Shown here piece after piece: positions 62,056 through 64,000 of a stretch of DNA of 64,000 nucleotides. Below the pieces are notes generated by a model, which saw only the letters and a program-made list of their open reading frames with translations, did not search any database and was not told the origin of the DNA. The DNA is from Echiichthys vipera (taxonomy: Eukaryota; Chordata; Actinopteri; Perciformes; Trachinidae), in the NCBI GenBank assembly GCA_963691815.1, contig OY829648.1, positions 9,119,389-9,183,388 of the forward strand, in the 5' to 3' direction. Each line of letters opens with the position of its first letter. Position 1 is the first letter of the stretch. The translations under genes were made by a program, and so were the position numbers.

Positions 62056-62885
62056 GAATACACAAACACATATATGAATGCATGCAAACACACTTGGAGA
62101 CTTTGTGTATCTCAGCCACCTACAGTGCCACTACATCATTCTCCCAGAACATCCTGTCCAGTCCAAACGTGGTCAGACATCTGACAGCCCCCACCTTCAA
62201 GACATACCCATTATTAAAGTCAAACAGACACCTCCTCTGACGGTTAAGGTTAAGGAAAGTGATATCACGGTGAACCGCAATACAACCAGTGATTAGACGT
62301 CCAACAGAATCAAGCTGTTTTTGTAATTACATGTTTACGGTGTGTAGTGGTAAAGCCAACCCACAATTAAGACCCGTGGACTCTTATGTAATTCAGGCAG
62401 GACATTCAGAGGAAAAGGAAAGTTTTTCAGGGTAGAGAAAGAATATTTTTTAAACACTTCCTCTCATTCCGCTAATAAGCCTTTTGGAAAGCATTGCATT
62501 GAAAGTGAAACTGTTTCTATTAAACCTAGTGCATTCTCATCTTGTGTTTTTTATTGACTTTAACCAGGCTTACGAAAACACTTTTAACAGTTTGATGATG
62601 AAGCAATAATCATCATGTCTTTTACTGAAAAGGGGGGGCAACAATTTGTGTGCGTGAGTGTGAGTGTGTGTTTGTAACTATGCGTGTGTGCATTTCTGTT
62701 TTTTGGGGGGAAGGCATGAGCTTCTCTTTGTTTCGTCTACCATTCTGGCCTCTGTGCAGCCAGTATGTGCTGCACACTGTACGGCTCAATGGGGACTGCG
62801 TGGGCCTGACCTGCGATCTCACCGCCCACCACTCACATAGACACGCAGCCCGGGCAACTGCCTATGTTTTAGCCTGCAAGAAAGC
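62056..62885. other. Intergenic or intronic, nothing recognised
   Basis: A GC-richer patch (62740-62880) is discussed under rejected items. No supported gene. Confidence 0.4.
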
Positions 62886-62888
62886 GTA

Positions 62889-62974
<86 letters not shown>
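62889..62974 (+). repeat. (GT)n microsatellite
   Basis: A GT run of about 43 units with one GC interruption near the start. Confidence 0.97.
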
Positions 62975-62975
<1 letters not shown>

Positions 62976-63875
62976 ATTTGTAGGGTAAATACAAATCATC
63001 CCTTCTTTTTCCTCAATCTCTCTCTTTCTCTCCCAGTGTGTATGTGTCTCACCCTTATTATGACTGTTTCTACATCCTCCTCAGGGGACAGCGAGGACTG
63101 CAGCTGTCCCTATGACAACCTCAGTGCTACTGTCAATCACCAAGGCTGGCTTATCCTCCTTGGCTTATACTCTATACATGCGGCCTCTTCAGCTTTGACA
63201 GGTGTGCAGATGGCCCGTCACACAACTGTATAGCTCAAATCAACAAATGCACGCCACATTATCAGCACACTGATAGCAACGTATTCATGTTGTGTATCTG
63301 TATCCATGTTCTTGTCACCTGTCTGCCATTTTGTTATCATTAATAAGTGTTCTGGGTGTTTGTATGCCGTAGCACTAAATGGATAATGATTCATGGATGC
63401 ACGGAAGTATAGAATAAAATATGGACAATAACATCATCACTTTGTCAGATGTAACTCTGAAAGTAACGCCCGTTGTTGATGCATCGCATCCGGTGAAGAT
63501 GCATGTGTGTGTTTGTGTGCGCGCATCCTGAACTCTACAGTCTGTTGGTAATGAGTGCCCTGAGCGCTCCCTACTACACCTAACTGATCCAGTAATTGCT
63601 TTTCCTCCTCTGCATTTATCATCATCTGCCCGGCCTGTCATGTTAGCTGAGCTGAGCTGAGCTGAGGTGGACAGAAAGGGGTGTAGGATTGCGAGGTGGA
63701 TGTGGTGGTGATGGTGTGTCTGTCTGGATGTAGCTACGGTATCGGTCCACTGCCTCGGGCGGTGGGACGGGGAGGTGTGGGAAAGAGGAGAGGGAAAAAG
63801 GGAGGGAGGAGGCAGAGAGGACAGGGGGACAGGGCAGAGAGGGCCGTGATGTAGTGGTTAATATAAACTATGACC
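62975..63875. other. Intergenic or intronic; small repeats
   Basis: Four AGCTG units (63645-63664) and a purine-rich block (63750-63840). No supported gene. Confidence 0.4.
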
Positions 63876-63879
63876 CCCA

Positions 63880-64000
63880 GCCGATCATCATCATAAGGCG
63901 AATAACCCACAATTACATTTATTGCATTAAAGCATCATATTTTGCTTTCTAATAGTAATTATCTCTATAATGTATGCTATAAATGTACATTATAAAGGTT
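63880..64000. other. Unique AT-rich end, possible conserved non-coding element
   Basis: CCACAATTACATTTATTGCA and TAATAGTAATTATCTC are AT-rich but not simple sequence. The stretch runs off the window. Confidence 0.2.

Noticed and set aside
62760..63201. Two exon-like segments, 62760-62885 and 63085-63201, each with acceptor-like and donor-like ends and an open frame
   Set aside because: The first would end in phase 2 and the second would need phase 1, so they do not join in their open frames; no family was recognised and a GT array lies at the first donor.
63645..63666. AGCTG pentamers resembling immunoglobulin switch repeats
   Set aside because: Only four units, no immunoglobulin exons nearby; a chance microsatellite is enough.

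Overview
The window looks like nuclear DNA of a teleost fish, probably a percomorph. The grounds are two five-exon serine protease genes of the granzyme/mast-cell-protease type with vertebrate exon phases, very dense (CA)n, (GA)n and (GATA)n microsatellites, and several interspersed repeats I recognise from memory as fish families (tRNA-headed SINEs, an L2-like LINE tail, 'GCTAAC'-rich repeats). No database was consulted, so species and repeat names are inference.

Layout. 1-2.9 kb: no gene seen. 2.9-10.8 kb: a small tandem cluster on the + strand. Gene 1 (2999-4424, 244 aa) and gene 2 (8730-10157, 240 aa) are complete and in frame over five exons, each with signal peptide, Gly-Glu activation dipeptide, His/Asp/Ser triad and three family disulfides. 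Between them lie decayed exons 3 and 4 of a third copy (about 5765-6170). The duplicated unit extends past the poly(A) signals.

10.8-17 kb: AT-rich intergenic DNA with an L2-like tail (12.6 kb), a GCTAACGTTA-rich promoter-like stretch with an X-box-like palindrome (13.4-13.96 kb), and a repeat nested inside a tRNA-type SINE (15.3-16.2 kb). 17-64 kb: no confident coding exon. This part is either intergenic or inside large introns, with microsatellites, purine/pyrimidine tracts, at least five copies of one roughly 0.4-kb repeat, a short inverted-repeat element (42.3-42.7 kb), and unique stretches that could be conserved non-coding elements.

The least explained part is 31.86-32.77 kb: two overlapping Cys-containing + strand reading frames, the first with a signal-peptide-like start, face a non-repetitive minus-strand reading frame. 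The two proteases would act in granules of cytotoxic or mast-like cells after removal of the Gly-Glu dipeptide. Their altered S1-pocket residues and, in gene 2, extra cysteines suggest divergence after duplication. Most other long reading frames here are translated microsatellites and are not genes.
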